DNA of 64,000 bases, taken from IMG/VR virus record IMGVR_UViG_3300032268_000293, positions 1-64,000 of that record, one strand, 5' to 3'. The stretch is from a virus. Numbering within the stretch: position 1 is the stretch's first letter; the number at the start of each line of letters is the position of its first letter. Below the pieces are notes generated by a model. That model saw nothing but the letters and a program-made list of their open reading frames with translations. It was not told where the DNA came from and searched no databases. The position numbers and the translations under genes are program-made. Positions 15,725-23,694 of the stretch are shown here, in pieces.

Positions 15725-16151
15725 TTTTCTCCACAGTTACATTACATTTTTTAAGAAATTCTATGCCTATTTCATCACGATAACTATTTCTATAATAAAC
15801 ATTTTTGATACCTGCGCCATATACTAATTTGGCACAGTGAATGCAGGGAGCATGAGTTAGGAACATAGTTGCGTCATTACCAGATTCGCCATCTCTAGCG
15901 AGTTTACTTATCGCATTGGCTTCTGCGTGAATAACTTCGTCTTTAGTTTTTGTAACAACCCCACCATCTTCGTGAACTTCGATAACTTCTTCGCAGGAAT
16001 TATCCCAACCTTCTGGCGTTCCGTTGTACCCGATAGAGATAACTCTATGGTTTTTGACCACGATTGCTCCAACTTGGAGACGCTTTGCGTGGCTGAGTTC
16101 GGCGAACCTCTCAGCCATGTCCAAATACGCATCAACCCACTTTCTCTGCAC
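15714..16151 (-). CDS. dCMP deaminase
   Basis: 145 residues. The zinc site is complete: HAEANA with His ligand and catalytic Glu, and APCIHCAKLVY with two Cys ligands. It converts dCMP to dUMP, feeding thymidylate synthesis by ThyX (30730-31461). The C-terminal YRNSYRDEIGIEFL matches the T4 Cd family. It starts 20 bp inside the preceding gene. Confidence 0.92.
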   Translation of the reverse strand: MQRKWVDAYLDMAERFAELSHAKRLQVGAIVVKNHRVISIGYNGTPEGWDNSCEEVIEVHEDGGVVTKTKDEVIHAEANAISKLARDGESGNDATMFLTHAPCIHCAKLVYGAGIKNVYYRNSYRDEIGIEFLKKCNVTVEKIDG

Positions 16152-16602
16152 TTTTCACCTTCGATTTTTTTGATGGTTCTGCTACCACCACACCCTCTGG
16201 CAAAACATCAGGAAAGTTTTTCTTGACAAACTCTGCCGTAATTTTTGGATAGAGAGCATCTAGTTTCTGATCTTTTATCGCATTAATGATTTTAACTTCT
16301 GATGCATGTAAAGACTCAAGCAATTGAACATATAACTGTTCACGACGCAGACGTTTAACATCACTGAATTTTGTGAAAATGTAAAACTTCTTAGTCTCCA
16401 TTCGAAGATTCGCTGCAGTCATTCCTATTGGTTGGGGCGCAGGTTTAAATGGCGGTGATCCTTCGGGAAGAACGAATTTATACTCTGTGTCAAAAGCGCA
16501 TTTCAACACAGTCTTAAATGCGAAATCGTCTTTATAATTTGCTACTTTAGATGGATCTTTAACAATCTCATCAAAGACTTCGGTAATGTATTTTGTTGCC
16601 AT
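16132..16602 (-). CDS. Conserved T4-like phage protein (DUF6433-like)
   Basis: 156 residues, mostly helical, basic C-terminus (PSKKSKVKSAEKVG). The pattern FDEIVKDPSKVANYKDDFAFKTVLK near the N-terminus resembles a family of uncharacterised proteins in T4-like cyanophages that I recall as DUF6433; this attribution is from memory. It is sandwiched between RNase H and dCMP deaminase with overlaps on both sides. Confidence 0.65.
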   Translation of the reverse strand: MATKYITEVFDEIVKDPSKVANYKDDFAFKTVLKCAFDTEYKFVLPEGSPPFKPAPQPIGMTAANLRMETKKFYIFTKFSDVKRLRREQLYVQLLESLHASEVKIINAIKDQKLDALYPKITAEFVKKNFPDVLPEGVVVAEPSKKSKVKSAEKVG

Positions 16603-17474
16603 TAGAACTCCTCCACTTCGTCTAGTAATAGTTTACAGCGATGTTCAGTCAGATATTTAAAAACTGACATTTTATCGCCCTTTGGTTTAGTATTTAGAAA
16701 CACTTGGTGTACCTCTTTCTGAATCTCTTCAGGAATATGTTTGAAATCTACAAGAAGAGTATTTCGTCCCCAGTTACGACGCTCTTCATCAGTCTTACAC
16801 GCAATAAAACCATTGTCGAAAAATTCTTGTAGACGTTTTGCTGTAACAGACTTTTGTTTCGTTCCAGTTATAAATGTATCATCAGGAGAAAATATATTGG
16901 GAATACCATCACCTGAATCACCACGAACAACGTGTTCAATAATCTGACGAGTAATTTCAGAATGCTTGCTAGTTACTGCTTTCTTCTGAATCGGCGACCA
17001 TTGTTTCACGTTATCGAACACATGAAGTTGTTTGAAGTCTTTATCGCTGGAGATAATCATAACTTTATCGTTGTGACCAAACTCTTGTGTAAGAAATGTC
17101 AATGATGCGATAATGTCATCTGCCTCAGCACGATCCATGTGAATAACTTTCCAAGGAAAGTGTTCTTGAATCTCAAGACGAATATCGTTTAGAGTATCAA
17201 AGATTAAATTCCAATCAAGATCTGAGTTCTCTCTATGTTTTTTACGCCCAGCTTTGTAGTTTGGGAACACATCGCGACGCCAGTAACGACGACCATCACA
17301 ACAAATAACAACCTCACCATATTCTTTTCCGTATTTCTTTTTGTAGTACTTGATCGTTGATAGAGTTGAGTGGCGAATCAGATTCTTAATATCTGCTGGC
17401 GAACCCTTCTTCAGATCGCTTTGAAACGCAAGGATGTTACTCAATGCAACTTGACTATAATCTATTAGAATCAT
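16602..17474 (-). CDS. rnh: RNase H / 5'-3' flap exonuclease (T4 Rnh type)
   Basis: 290 residues, close to the ~305 of T4 Rnh. FEN1-family acidic clusters are in order: MILIDYSQ at the start, CCDGRRYWRRDVFPNYKAGR (about 57-76), DRAEADDIIASLT, IISSDKDFKQLH and RGDSGDGIPNI. It removes RNA primers from lagging-strand fragments together with gp43 and ligase. Start overlaps the gene upstream by ATGA. Confidence 0.92.
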   Translation of the reverse strand: MILIDYSQVALSNILAFQSDLKKGSPADIKNLIRHSTLSTIKYYKKKYGKEYGEVVICCDGRRYWRRDVFPNYKAGRKKHRENSDLDWNLIFDTLNDIRLEIQEHFPWKVIHMDRAEADDIIASLTFLTQEFGHNDKVMIISSDKDFKQLHVFDNVKQWSPIQKKAVTSKHSEITRQIIEHVVRGDSGDGIPNIFSPDDTFITGTKQKSVTAKRLQEFFDNGFIACKTDEERRNWGRNTLLVDFKHIPEEIQKEVHQVFLNTKPKGDKMSVFKYLTEHRCKLLLDEVEEF

Positions 17475-18568
17475 TTAAATGCTCTCACTAAAATTGTTTC
17501 TTCGTTGATACGACCATTTGGTTGGGCTTCTTTCGTTTTGATATTACGAAACTCTGGAGTGAGACTGCGCTTCGGAGTTGACAACACTTTTGGTAGGAAC
17601 TCTTCAGGTTTTCTGAGAGTCTTCATACTAGAACCTTTAACAGTGTAGTTGATAATGGTTGTACCTTTAACACCAAGTCCATTACTATCAGCAGAACGAT
17701 AAACTGCTAGACGACGATACTTCGTGCTATAAACCCACAACTCATCAGCACCAATAATGTCGGCAGGATTAATACTCTTAAGTTTTAACTCTGCGAACTC
17801 TTTTAGGTATTTCATCTTAGCAACCTGAACTGAAGCAGGTTTTGCTTTACGAGCACGTGGTTTACGAATTGCTTTAGCAGCAACTTTCTGCTCTTCGCAT
17901 TGTTCAACTAATGACTCGAGAAGAGTAATAAAACGCTTGAGTTCTATTTTCTTAAAATTACTGTATCCCTCAACAAGTTGTTCATCTGTACCTTCGTACG
18001 CTTCTTGCATTTCAGCGATACGTGGTTTGATAAATGAAGCAATGTGTTTTACAATCTGTGCATTGTAGGATTTGATTGGTGTTTTAAATTTGAAATCTTT
18101 CGGGCAACCAGAAAGAACAAACTCATCAATCTCACCTTCAATCTCACCACCAACCTCACGTGCTTTCTCAAGAATACGATCTTGAATATTGACAACAACA
18201 GTTGGTGCTGCTACCTTTGCTTTTGGTTTATTGATTTTTTTTGTGGTGAGTTCTTTGATTTTGTTGTTTAGAAACAACTGTTCAGATTCTTGGAGTTTGC
18301 CACCAAGGTCAACTGAACGAATAAGAACACCGATAGTGTGAAAGTCAAAATCAGGCAACGAGTCAAGATGCTCTGCTAGTTGCGCATGCTTTTGCTTTTT
18401 GTAATGTTTGACGACCCATGATTTACGAGATTTCGAATCTGTGTTTTTGGCATGCCAATTCAACACAGCATTCAAATCGTAATCATCATCAGACAAGAAT
18501 GGTTCGTCGCTTTTGCCAGAAACTCGATCAATGAGTTTCTGACGCTTTTCTGCTTTATCACTAGACAT
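17471..18568 (-). CDS. Large lysine-rich protein of unknown function
   Basis: 365 residues, highly charged. The N-terminal section (SFLSDDDYD-like acidic stretch, then NWHAKNTDSKSRKSWVVKHY) precedes an Ala/Lys-rich linker (KAIRKPRARKAKPASVQ, about 230) and a C-terminal beta-rich domain (ADELWVYSTKYRRLAVYRS). Similar proteins stand next to replication genes in other T4-like phages as I recall. It is the first gene after the early promoter at 18591-18619, with AAGGAG before the ATG. A nucleic-acid-binding role is possible. Confidence 0.7.
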   Translation of the reverse strand: MSSDKAEKRQKLIDRVSGKSDEPFLSDDDYDLNAVLNWHAKNTDSKSRKSWVVKHYKKQKHAQLAEHLDSLPDFDFHTIGVLIRSVDLGGKLQESEQLFLNNKIKELTTKKINKPKAKVAAPTVVVNIQDRILEKAREVGGEIEGEIDEFVLSGCPKDFKFKTPIKSYNAQIVKHIASFIKPRIAEMQEAYEGTDEQLVEGYSNFKKIELKRFITLLESLVEQCEEQKVAAKAIRKPRARKAKPASVQVAKMKYLKEFAELKLKSINPADIIGADELWVYSTKYRRLAVYRSADSNGLGVKGTTIINYTVKGSSMKTLRKPEEFLPKVLSTPKRSLTPEFRNIKTKEAQPNGRINEETILVRAFK

Positions 18569-18590
18569 AGAAGTCTCCTTTCAAGTATAT

Positions 18591-18619
18591 ATTATACCTG
18601 AAAACATAATAATTGTCAA
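18591..18619 (-). promoter_or_regulatory. Early sigma70-type promoter
   Basis: TTGACA (18619-18614), 17 bp, TATAAT (18596-18591) preceded by GG; the sequence upstream of the -35 is TAATGC, as in three related promoters. It drives the 17471-18568 gene and the nucleotide/RNase H operon behind it. Confidence 0.88.
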
Positions 18620-18622
18620 GCA

Positions 18623-18814
18623 TTATTTACTGCCAGAAATCCTCAGTCCAGAGACTCCTGCAAAGAGAATTGCTGCTGCAGCCCAAGTCTCAATTGTGTA
18701 TTGGATTGCCAATACTGGGAACAGAGTATTAAGAGACCAGATTGTAAGAATCGGTCCAATAACAACAAGAAAGATAATAAACGCAATTAGAAACAACACT
18801 TTAGTCATAATCAC
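18623..18814 (-). CDS. Small two-TM membrane protein
   Basis: 63 residues, hydrophobic throughout: LFLIAFIIFLVVIGPILTIW and TWAAAAILFAGVSGL form two helices. ATGA overlap with the upstream gene. Such small hydrophobic proteins are common in this phage group; no function can be given. Confidence 0.65.
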   Translation of the reverse strand: MIMTKVLFLIAFIIFLVVIGPILTIWSLNTLFPVLAIQYTIETWAAAAILFAGVSGLRISGSK

Positions 18815-19041
18815 TTCCCTTTAATAATTGCCATTTTCTCACAAGTAGAACGAACATCTTTATTACCAGTAGATAATTGAGATGCACATGCTGCGACAGT
18901 TGGATCAATACCACGTGCAATCGCAGCATTAACAATCTCTTTAGAATTATTACTCTCAATCACATTGTAGTATGTCACACAACCAATCAAAGTTGTAGCG
19001 ATAATACCCAACACACTAATAAACATATTACCTTCATTCAT
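18811..19041 (-). CDS. Small protein with N-terminal membrane helix
   Basis: 76 residues from ATG at 19041; GAGG lies upstream, and a much longer in-frame start would lie inside the next gene. The hydrophobic segment MFISVLGIIATTLIGCVTYY is followed by a short soluble domain with Cys and Lys (RGIDPTVAACASQLS, RSTCEKM). It could be a lipoprotein-like or periplasmic anchor protein. Unknown. Confidence 0.6.
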   Translation of the reverse strand: MNEGNMFISVLGIIATTLIGCVTYYNVIESNNSKEIVNAAIARGIDPTVAACASQLSTGNKDVRSTCEKMAIIKGK

Positions 19042-19423
19042 TTTCTTTTTCCTCTTCAAGAACAACTGGGTCTGGATGTGGTGGATAATCTTCTGTAAGT
19101 TCTCCACTGAATTCAATAATCGATTCGTAACGGAAAGATCTCCAATCTTGTTTATCAAGATCAAAAACTGCGATTGAATCTTCAGGAGATTTTCTTTTAC
19201 CGTTTCCAGTAGACTTCTTATCTTCTGGGATAAGTTCTTCATTTAACGTACACCTCATCTTTCTAATTTCACCATTCACTTTCTTGAATGTGAGATTAAC
19301 CTCAATCTCTTTCAACAATCCAGCGAACCATTTTTTAAAGTTGGGATGATTAAGTTCTTCTTTGCGTCTCTTCTCTTCCTCAACATCTATAACGTCTATA
19401 ACATCAATAATATCATTTGTCAT
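19034..19423 (-). CDS. Phage protein with SH3-like DUF2693-type domain
   Basis: 129 residues. The segment EVNLTFKKVNGEIRKMRCTL, then IAVFDLDKQDWRSFRYESI, matches the pattern of a small beta-barrel domain seen in many T4-like phages (DUF2693 as I recall), in which a target lysine/arginine-rich strand and WRSFR are constant. It starts with an odd DVIDVIDV repeat. Function unknown. Confidence 0.65.
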   Translation of the reverse strand: MTNDIIDVIDVIDVEEEKRRKEELNHPNFKKWFAGLLKEIEVNLTFKKVNGEIRKMRCTLNEELIPEDKKSTGNGKRKSPEDSIAVFDLDKQDWRSFRYESIIEFSGELTEDYPPHPDPVVLEEEKENE

Positions 19424-19751
19424 TTACTTCTCTCCATAAATCAGTACCCTCAAGAATAACACCCTTCTTTTGCGGATATGCTACACTAAATCTTTCACTC
19501 AATTCGTCTTTTGTCCCACCTTGGCAAATGAATGCTTGGTTAGTTGTGTTGTATAAGAAATATTCGCTGTTGTGTTTCTCAACACGCATAGGAACAACGT
19601 TCTCTTTAAACTGTTCTTGTATTTCAGCAAGATCGTTCGATAATTCATTATGTAATTGTTTTACAAGATATTTCGCATAAAGTTCTCTAAGAACCCAACC
19701 AGTATGAACTGCACCAATAATGATGGCAACTAAAAATAACAGATCAATCAT
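19413..19751 (-). CDS. Single-TM protein of unknown function
   Basis: 112 residues. The N-terminal helix LLFLVAIIIGAVHTGWVL precedes a soluble part with coiled-coil character (KYLVKQLHNELSNDLAEIQEQ) and a small globular end (EYFLYNTTNQAFICQG). Overlaps of 11 and 4 bp link it to its neighbours. It recalls T4-like proteins near genes for small membrane proteins; unassigned. Confidence 0.6.
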   Translation of the reverse strand: MIDLLFLVAIIIGAVHTGWVLRELYAKYLVKQLHNELSNDLAEIQEQFKENVVPMRVEKHNSEYFLYNTTNQAFICQGGTKDELSERFSVAYPQKKGVILEGTDLWREVNDK

Positions 19752-20416
19752 AACAACTTATCTTGTTTGTACTCAGACAGGTCAACTTCCATAGGAACAA
19801 CCTTCCAACCAATTGCGTTCAAGTCGTTCTGAACTTCATCATCAATATTACCTTCACCACCAGAGCAGTACCAATTCAAGTAGTCGCCTTCGCCGAGGAT
19901 ATCAGCAATCAAACCACCAGTAGCACGCCAGCTGTAACCTGTAGTGTAGTCGCCGTATACTAAGTCGTTATTACACAAAGTTGCGTAGAAACGGACACAG
20001 TAGTTTCTACTATTACGCATCTTAGTTTTGATGGTATCGGAGTCTTGAATATTGCGTATAAGATTTGGTTGTTGAAGATCGATATGATCTTTGTCATCAG
20101 TAATGAAGTCTGTTTGCTTTTCAAAATCAGCCATCCACTCTTGACGTAGTTTCTCAAGAGTACCTGCTCGATCGCGTAGATAAACCTTGCTATGAACAGT
20201 AGAGAAAAAACTACTGAATGTGTTAAATTGTTCTTCAGTTAAAAACATCTCAAGTTTGTTAAAATCCAACTTACCAGAGTTGTCAGTCTTACCAATCATC
20301 ACATGAATGTAATCAGGATGAGCATCGAACACATTAATATATGTGGTTACGTCGCCATGGTCGATCTCCAAGTGTTCATGAATTTCAGTCTCAAGTTTAT
20401 CAATTTGACTGTCCAC
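19748..20416 (-). CDS. Unknown 222-aa protein
   Basis: Soluble protein. An acidic N-terminal half (THTDNSGKLDFN-like) is followed by a C-terminal section with conserved-looking aromatic motifs (NYCVRFYATLCNNDLVYGDY, WYCSGGEG). No recognised family. AAGGAG precedes the ATG. It stands in the run of small early genes between 18623 and 22476. Confidence 0.55.
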   Translation of the reverse strand: MDSQIDKLETEIHEHLEIDHGDVTTYINVFDAHPDYIHVMIGKTDNSGKLDFNKLEMFLTEEQFNTFSSFFSTVHSKVYLRDRAGTLEKLRQEWMADFEKQTDFITDDKDHIDLQQPNLIRNIQDSDTIKTKMRNSRNYCVRFYATLCNNDLVYGDYTTGYSWRATGGLIADILGEGDYLNWYCSGGEGNIDDEVQNDLNAIGWKVVPMEVDLSEYKQDKLL

Positions 20417-20555
20417 GATGCTTCTCCTTGCGTGTGTATTTCTTTTTGTTTAACTCAACTCGACAACGATATTTTGGTGTGCGCAAATCCTTAGCAATCC
20501 AATTTCTTGGTTTACTTACGGGAATAACCAGCGCACATCGAGTATCCATCATCAT
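20400..20555 (-). CDS. Small basic protein (51 aa) hidden in a gap
   Basis: 51 codons from the first of three ATG at 20555 to TGA at 20400, with AAGG upstream. The sequence is strongly basic: RNWIAKDLRTPKYR, then CRVELNKKKYTRKEKH. The RNxxAKxLRTPKYR then KKxYxRKxK pattern recalls short basic proteins of many tailed phages. It overlaps both neighbours and accounts for the 20417-20511 interval. Nucleic-acid binding is likely from charge alone. Confidence 0.6.
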   Translation of the reverse strand: MMMDTRCALVIPVSKPRNWIAKDLRTPKYRCRVELNKKKYTRKEKHRGQSN

Positions 20556-20697
20556 GTCCTTGTGTATATTGTTGCATACCTAGAGTATTTAAATAACTCT
20601 CCAACTCTTTATATTTTACCTCGGAAATATCATTAATGTCAACCCCCAAGATTTGCAGGACTCGAACAGTGGCAAAATCAAGTTCGCTCTGATACAT
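20512..20697 (-). CDS. Small unknown protein (61 aa)
   Basis: 61 residues, acidic and helical (YQSELDFATVRVLQILGVD, EVKYKELESYLNTLGM). Overlaps the gene upstream by 20 bp and the basic 51-aa frame downstream by 44 bp. The C-terminus DDGYSMCAGYSRK has Gly/Tyr character. No function can be assigned. Confidence 0.5.
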   Translation of the reverse strand: MYQSELDFATVRVLQILGVDINDISEVKYKELESYLNTLGMQQYTQGHDDGYSMCAGYSRK

Positions 20698-20926
20698 CTT
20701 CGCGATCTTTCTTATTCATTGACCATGGTTTATTTTTTGCGTCACGTTCTGCAAGTTCTGCTTGAATCATCTGTCGTTTAAATGTATTTCTTTCATCTTG
20801 AGATTTGAAAGGCATTAAAGCCAACAGTCTCTTTACTGTTTTCGACATAACATATGTTGATGTTGGTTTCTGTGTCCAAGAAATAAATTCAACATGCTCT
20901 GTTTTTCTAACTTTCTTTTTAGCCAT
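20678..20926 (-). CDS. Small basic protein (82 aa)
   Basis: 82 residues, basic (MAKKKVRKTEHVEF, then KTVKRLLALMPFKSQDERN and a Lys/Asp/Arg tail). GAGGAG-like ribosome site before the ATG. It could bind nucleic acid. No family recognised. Confidence 0.55.
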   Translation of the reverse strand: MAKKKVRKTEHVEFISWTQKPTSTYVMSKTVKRLLALMPFKSQDERNTFKRQMIQAELAERDAKNKPWSMNKKDREDVSERT

Positions 20927-20935
20927 AATTTCTCC

Positions 20936-21220
20936 TCATAGCATTCTTATTAAACCAATAGTATCAATTGTTGTTAGCAGGATGTAGTTAGCCAACATGC
21001 CAAATGATTTCCGAGTATAACTAGCCCAAGCATACATAGCACAACCAAAGATCCAGATAGGATATAAAACAAGTAAGGGAGGATTAGGGACTGTGAGTGC
21101 CATAGTGATCGAACACCCGATAGAGATCGCCCAAGCCAAAACCTCAACAACGAAACGTAATTTGTTACTTTTCCAATCATCTTTTATCCATGCAAATGTA
21201 TTTATCAAAAATCCTAACAT
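20936..21220 (-). CDS. Small polytopic membrane protein
   Basis: 94 residues with three hydrophobic stretches: VVEVLAWAISIGCSITMAL, LLVLYPIWIFGCAMYAWA and MLANYILLTTIDTIGLI. The N-terminus is MLGFLINTFAWIKDDWKSN. Proteins of this size and pattern occur in T4-like cyanophages as hypotheticals. Overlaps the phosphoesterase gene by 7 bp. Role unknown. Confidence 0.65.
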   Translation of the reverse strand: MLGFLINTFAWIKDDWKSNKLRFVVEVLAWAISIGCSITMALTVPNPPLLVLYPIWIFGCAMYAWASYTRKSFGMLANYILLTTIDTIGLIRML

Positions 21221-22095
21221 ACTTCCACCACTTTTAGTTCAAAGGTATTAGAGATACCTTCGTAACCGAGATATCCACGAGGATTACACACAACACGTGT
21301 GTTCCCGATCATATAATCATATCGCTCATGCGTATGACCATGTGTCCACAATTTAATTTGGGGGTGATCTAAAATATATTCTACATAGTCGTTGTGATAA
21401 CCACCATTCATGTACTCATCGTCAGAGTAACGAGGATGCATAGATTGCCTTGATGGGGTGTGATGTCCAACAACAACTACTTTATCGTTTTCAGAAACAA
21501 TGTGTTTGATGTAATCAAAACATTTTTTGTTTTCTTCAACAGCATCTTCAGGACAAAACGTCGCGACACGTGTTTTGAATGATGGGATTTGACGCCCATC
21601 TTCCGTAACCTCAAATGTTTTGTAACTTACCTCACGATTGCTGTTTTTTACACAGTTAAAATCGTTCATCATACTTTTGATGTGATACATTGTCATTGGA
21701 TCTTCATTGTTCATGTTAGTCCACAATGTACCACCAACAAATGTAATGTCATCAATCTTCAAAAGTTCTTTATCAAGAACATGAACATTCGTCAAGTATT
21801 TGAATTTGTGCTTCAACGAAGACAACGTATATCTGAAGTCGCCATGGTAATGTTCATGATTACCAGCTACATAGATAACATGTGGAAACTCAGAAGCGCA
21901 ATCCTGAAAGAATCTATGATACATGTTCGATTTGTTTCTTGCGAAACCAGTCTCGACTTGTTGTTCGTTCCATTCATCAAGATCGTTCTCAACTAGAATG
22001 TCACCAGAGAGGATGAGTACATCAACATCTCCAGGATTCTTTAGGATAAGTGGTCCGAACTCTAAATGAACATCGGAACATACTGCAATTTTCAT
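21214..22095 (-). CDS. Calcineurin-like metallophosphoesterase
   Basis: 293 residues with all metal-binding motifs: AVCSDVHLEFG, ILSGDIL, GNHEHYHGD, VVVGHHTPS and THGHTHERYD, ending VVCNPRGYLGYE. Differs from the LpxH-like enzyme at 8673-9440 in length and motif spacing. Substrate unknown; relatives include 2',3'-cyclic phosphodiesterases and nucleotide phosphatases. It lies behind the early promoter at 22497-22525. Confidence 0.85.
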   Translation of the reverse strand: MKIAVCSDVHLEFGPLILKNPGDVDVLILSGDILVENDLDEWNEQQVETGFARNKSNMYHRFFQDCASEFPHVIYVAGNHEHYHGDFRYTLSSLKHKFKYLTNVHVLDKELLKIDDITFVGGTLWTNMNNEDPMTMYHIKSMMNDFNCVKNSNREVSYKTFEVTEDGRQIPSFKTRVATFCPEDAVEENKKCFDYIKHIVSENDKVVVVGHHTPSRQSMHPRYSDDEYMNGGYHNDYVEYILDHPQIKLWTHGHTHERYDYMIGNTRVVCNPRGYLGYEGISNTFELKVVEVC

Positions 22096-22098
22096 AAA

Positions 22099-22476
22099 TT
22101 AACCTCTACGCATTCTTGAAATATCTTTCGCTTCCTCTTCGCTAAAAACAGGAACAGCGTTAGACTTATGTAAAGTGCCGATACCAATAATTTTGGTACC
22201 AGTGTAAACTGGATTTGGTTTTAAAGTGCCACCATGAGAATTACCAGTGCTGACGCTAGGATAGTGGACAGATTCTCCCCGAGGTGGAGTACTACGATTT
22301 GACTTGTAAGTGTCACTGACTGATACAGTTGTTTTAGGTTTGACATCGTATTTCCTTTTCAAAATTTCCCATGATTCTTGTTGAGCAAAAAATCTGCGTT
22401 TTTCCTCAGCAGATTTAAATTTCTGCTTACGTTTCTTGGTAGAAGTGGTGGTAAAAAAAGCAGGCATCATACCCAT
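22099..22476 (-). CDS. Basic unknown protein, first gene after an early promoter
   Basis: 125 residues. The N-terminal helix is Lys/Arg-rich (STKKRKQKFKSAEEKRRFF) and the C-terminal half is Ser/Thr/Pro-rich and likely unstructured, with a short ending SEEEAKDISRMRRG. AAGGAG precedes the ATG. Being first behind a consensus promoter suggests early synthesis. Unknown function. Confidence 0.6.
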   Translation of the reverse strand: MGMMPAFFTTTSTKKRKQKFKSAEEKRRFFAQQESWEILKRKYDVKPKTTVSVSDTYKSNRSTPPRGESVHYPSVSTGNSHGGTLKPNPVYTGTKIIGIGTLHKSNAVPVFSEEEAKDISRMRRG

Positions 22477-22496
22477 AAGTTTCTCCTTGTAAGGAT

Positions 22497-22551
22497 ATTA
22501 TACTTTAGATTCGTATTATTGTCAAGCATTAACCCTACTGTAAGTAAGGTT
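22497..22551 (-). promoter_or_regulatory. Early promoter with upstream hairpin
   Basis: TTGACA (22525-22520), 17 bp, TATAAT (22502-22497) preceded by AG. Immediately upstream, between the stop of the previous gene and the -35, AACCTTAC and GTAGGGTT (22551-22531) form an 8-bp stem with a 5-nt loop. The block GTAGGGTTAATGCTTGACA recurs with one change at 59181-59199. Confidence 0.88.
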
Positions 22552-23575
22552 ATTTTACCTCAATACTGTAAGACGCTACACGAGTAGCAAGAGAATTGTC
22601 CAGCAGAAATTCTATATTAGCTGGAGTTTTTTTGTTTGTTTGTATTACAACTGTATCTGTTTCAAAATAATTGTTCGTATTGAAAAATACGTAGTTGTTT
22701 TTTCTAGATGAACCAGCAGGATAAAACTCAATCATCTTAAGATCGTGTGACGTATGTTTCATTTGTTTCAAAACAGAACCATTGGAATCTTTCAATGTTA
22801 TAATAAAATAATTTACGTTATACTTAGAAATATTCTCTAAGTCAAACCCAACATCATGGCAATCTTTTGAGTCGACTTGTTTACTTTCAGTAAAACAGTA
22901 TGTATTTCCATTTCTTGTTTTTGTTTTTGCAGGATTCATGAATATCGATCCAGCAATTAGAACAGGATGATAAAACGAACTTCCATAATAAACATTACTT
23001 TGAAAATCTCTGTCTACTGATTCTTTACCAGCGTATTTTGCGAAATTCTGAAAATCATTTACCCACTTATGTTGCCATGAAACAAAACCATTAATCGAAA
23101 CTCTAGTGCTAATGTCGTGAGGATAAACGTCAATCTTGTTTGTTGAGAAATGATAAGCAGATGTTTGAGAGATTTTTTCAATCATAGTTCTACGATTGTT
23201 CATCTCATCAATCTTAGATTTAATTCTGTCATCAAATAATGGTTTATCACGTTCGATTTGAAATACACTCGGTTTCGTTTCATCAACAACAGCACGAATA
23301 GTTACTATCCAATGCTGGTGAGTTCTTTGAGAACGCAAAACTTCTGACTCGAGTATAATTCCTGAAACATAATCATCTATTTCTTCGGAATACTGTTTAC
23401 CATCAGTTTTTCTATGACCAAGATTAAAAGAACCTGTCACTTTCTCAACTGCTTCAATTTTTGCTCTGCGTATTGCTTCTTCTTGGGTATCGCCTTTACC
23501 TGTTGTCTCAACAGTCACGGCAGCAAATGTTACATTAGTAAAAAATAAACAAGCAATCAAGAAATGTGGTTTCAT
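22550..23575 (-). CDS. Exported protein with LPP20/FlgT-like N-terminus
   Basis: 341 residues. Signal peptide MKPHFLIACLFFTNVTFA is followed by VETTGKGDTQEEAIRRAKIEAVEKVTG, the GxGxTxxEAxxxA pattern found in FlgT N-terminal and LPP20-like periplasmic domains. The remainder is beta-rich without known motif. It is co-transcribed with the lipoprotein genes 23572-24362 (ATGA overlap). The set is periplasmic/outer-membrane directed; superinfection or envelope control is a possible role, not shown. Confidence 0.65.
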   Translation of the reverse strand: MKPHFLIACLFFTNVTFAAVTVETTGKGDTQEEAIRRAKIEAVEKVTGSFNLGHRKTDGKQYSEEIDDYVSGIILESEVLRSQRTHQHWIVTIRAVVDETKPSVFQIERDKPLFDDRIKSKIDEMNNRRTMIEKISQTSAYHFSTNKIDVYPHDISTRVSINGFVSWQHKWVNDFQNFAKYAGKESVDRDFQSNVYYGSSFYHPVLIAGSIFMNPAKTKTRNGNTYCFTESKQVDSKDCHDVGFDLENISKYNVNYFIITLKDSNGSVLKQMKHTSHDLKMIEFYPAGSSRKNNYVFFNTNNYFETDTVVIQTNKKTPANIEFLLDNSLATRVASYSIEVK

Positions 23576-23694
23576 TTGGATTTAACCCAGTCTCCGACTT
23601 TCTTAAGATCTTCGCCAGCACCCGAAAGGGTGCCACCTACTGTTCCGCACCCAATCAATGCAGTAGTCAAAACAAGCATAACAAGTTTTTTCAT
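23572..23694 (-). CDS. Entericidin-like small lipoprotein (40 aa)
   Basis: 40 codons, start ATG at 23694 overlapping the upstream TAA (TAATG), stop TGA overlapping the next ATG. It has a lipoprotein signal, KKLVMLVLTTALIGC, with lipobox LIGC, followed by GTVGGTLSGAGEDLKKVG and a Lys-rich end. This matches the Entericidin (EcnA/EcnB) family pattern, C-N/G-T-x-x-G-x-G-x-D-x-x-x-x-G. Bacterial entericidin B is a small bacteriolytic lipoprotein and EcnA its antidote. It fills the gap between the two larger exported proteins. Confidence 0.72.
   Translation of the reverse strand: MKKLVMLVLTTALIGCGTVGGTLSGAGEDLKKVGDWVKSK

Noticed and set aside
18811-19242. 143-codon version of the small 18811 protein
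   Set aside because: The extra 67 codons lie inside the SH3-like gene in another frame; a ribosome site precedes the ATG at 19041.
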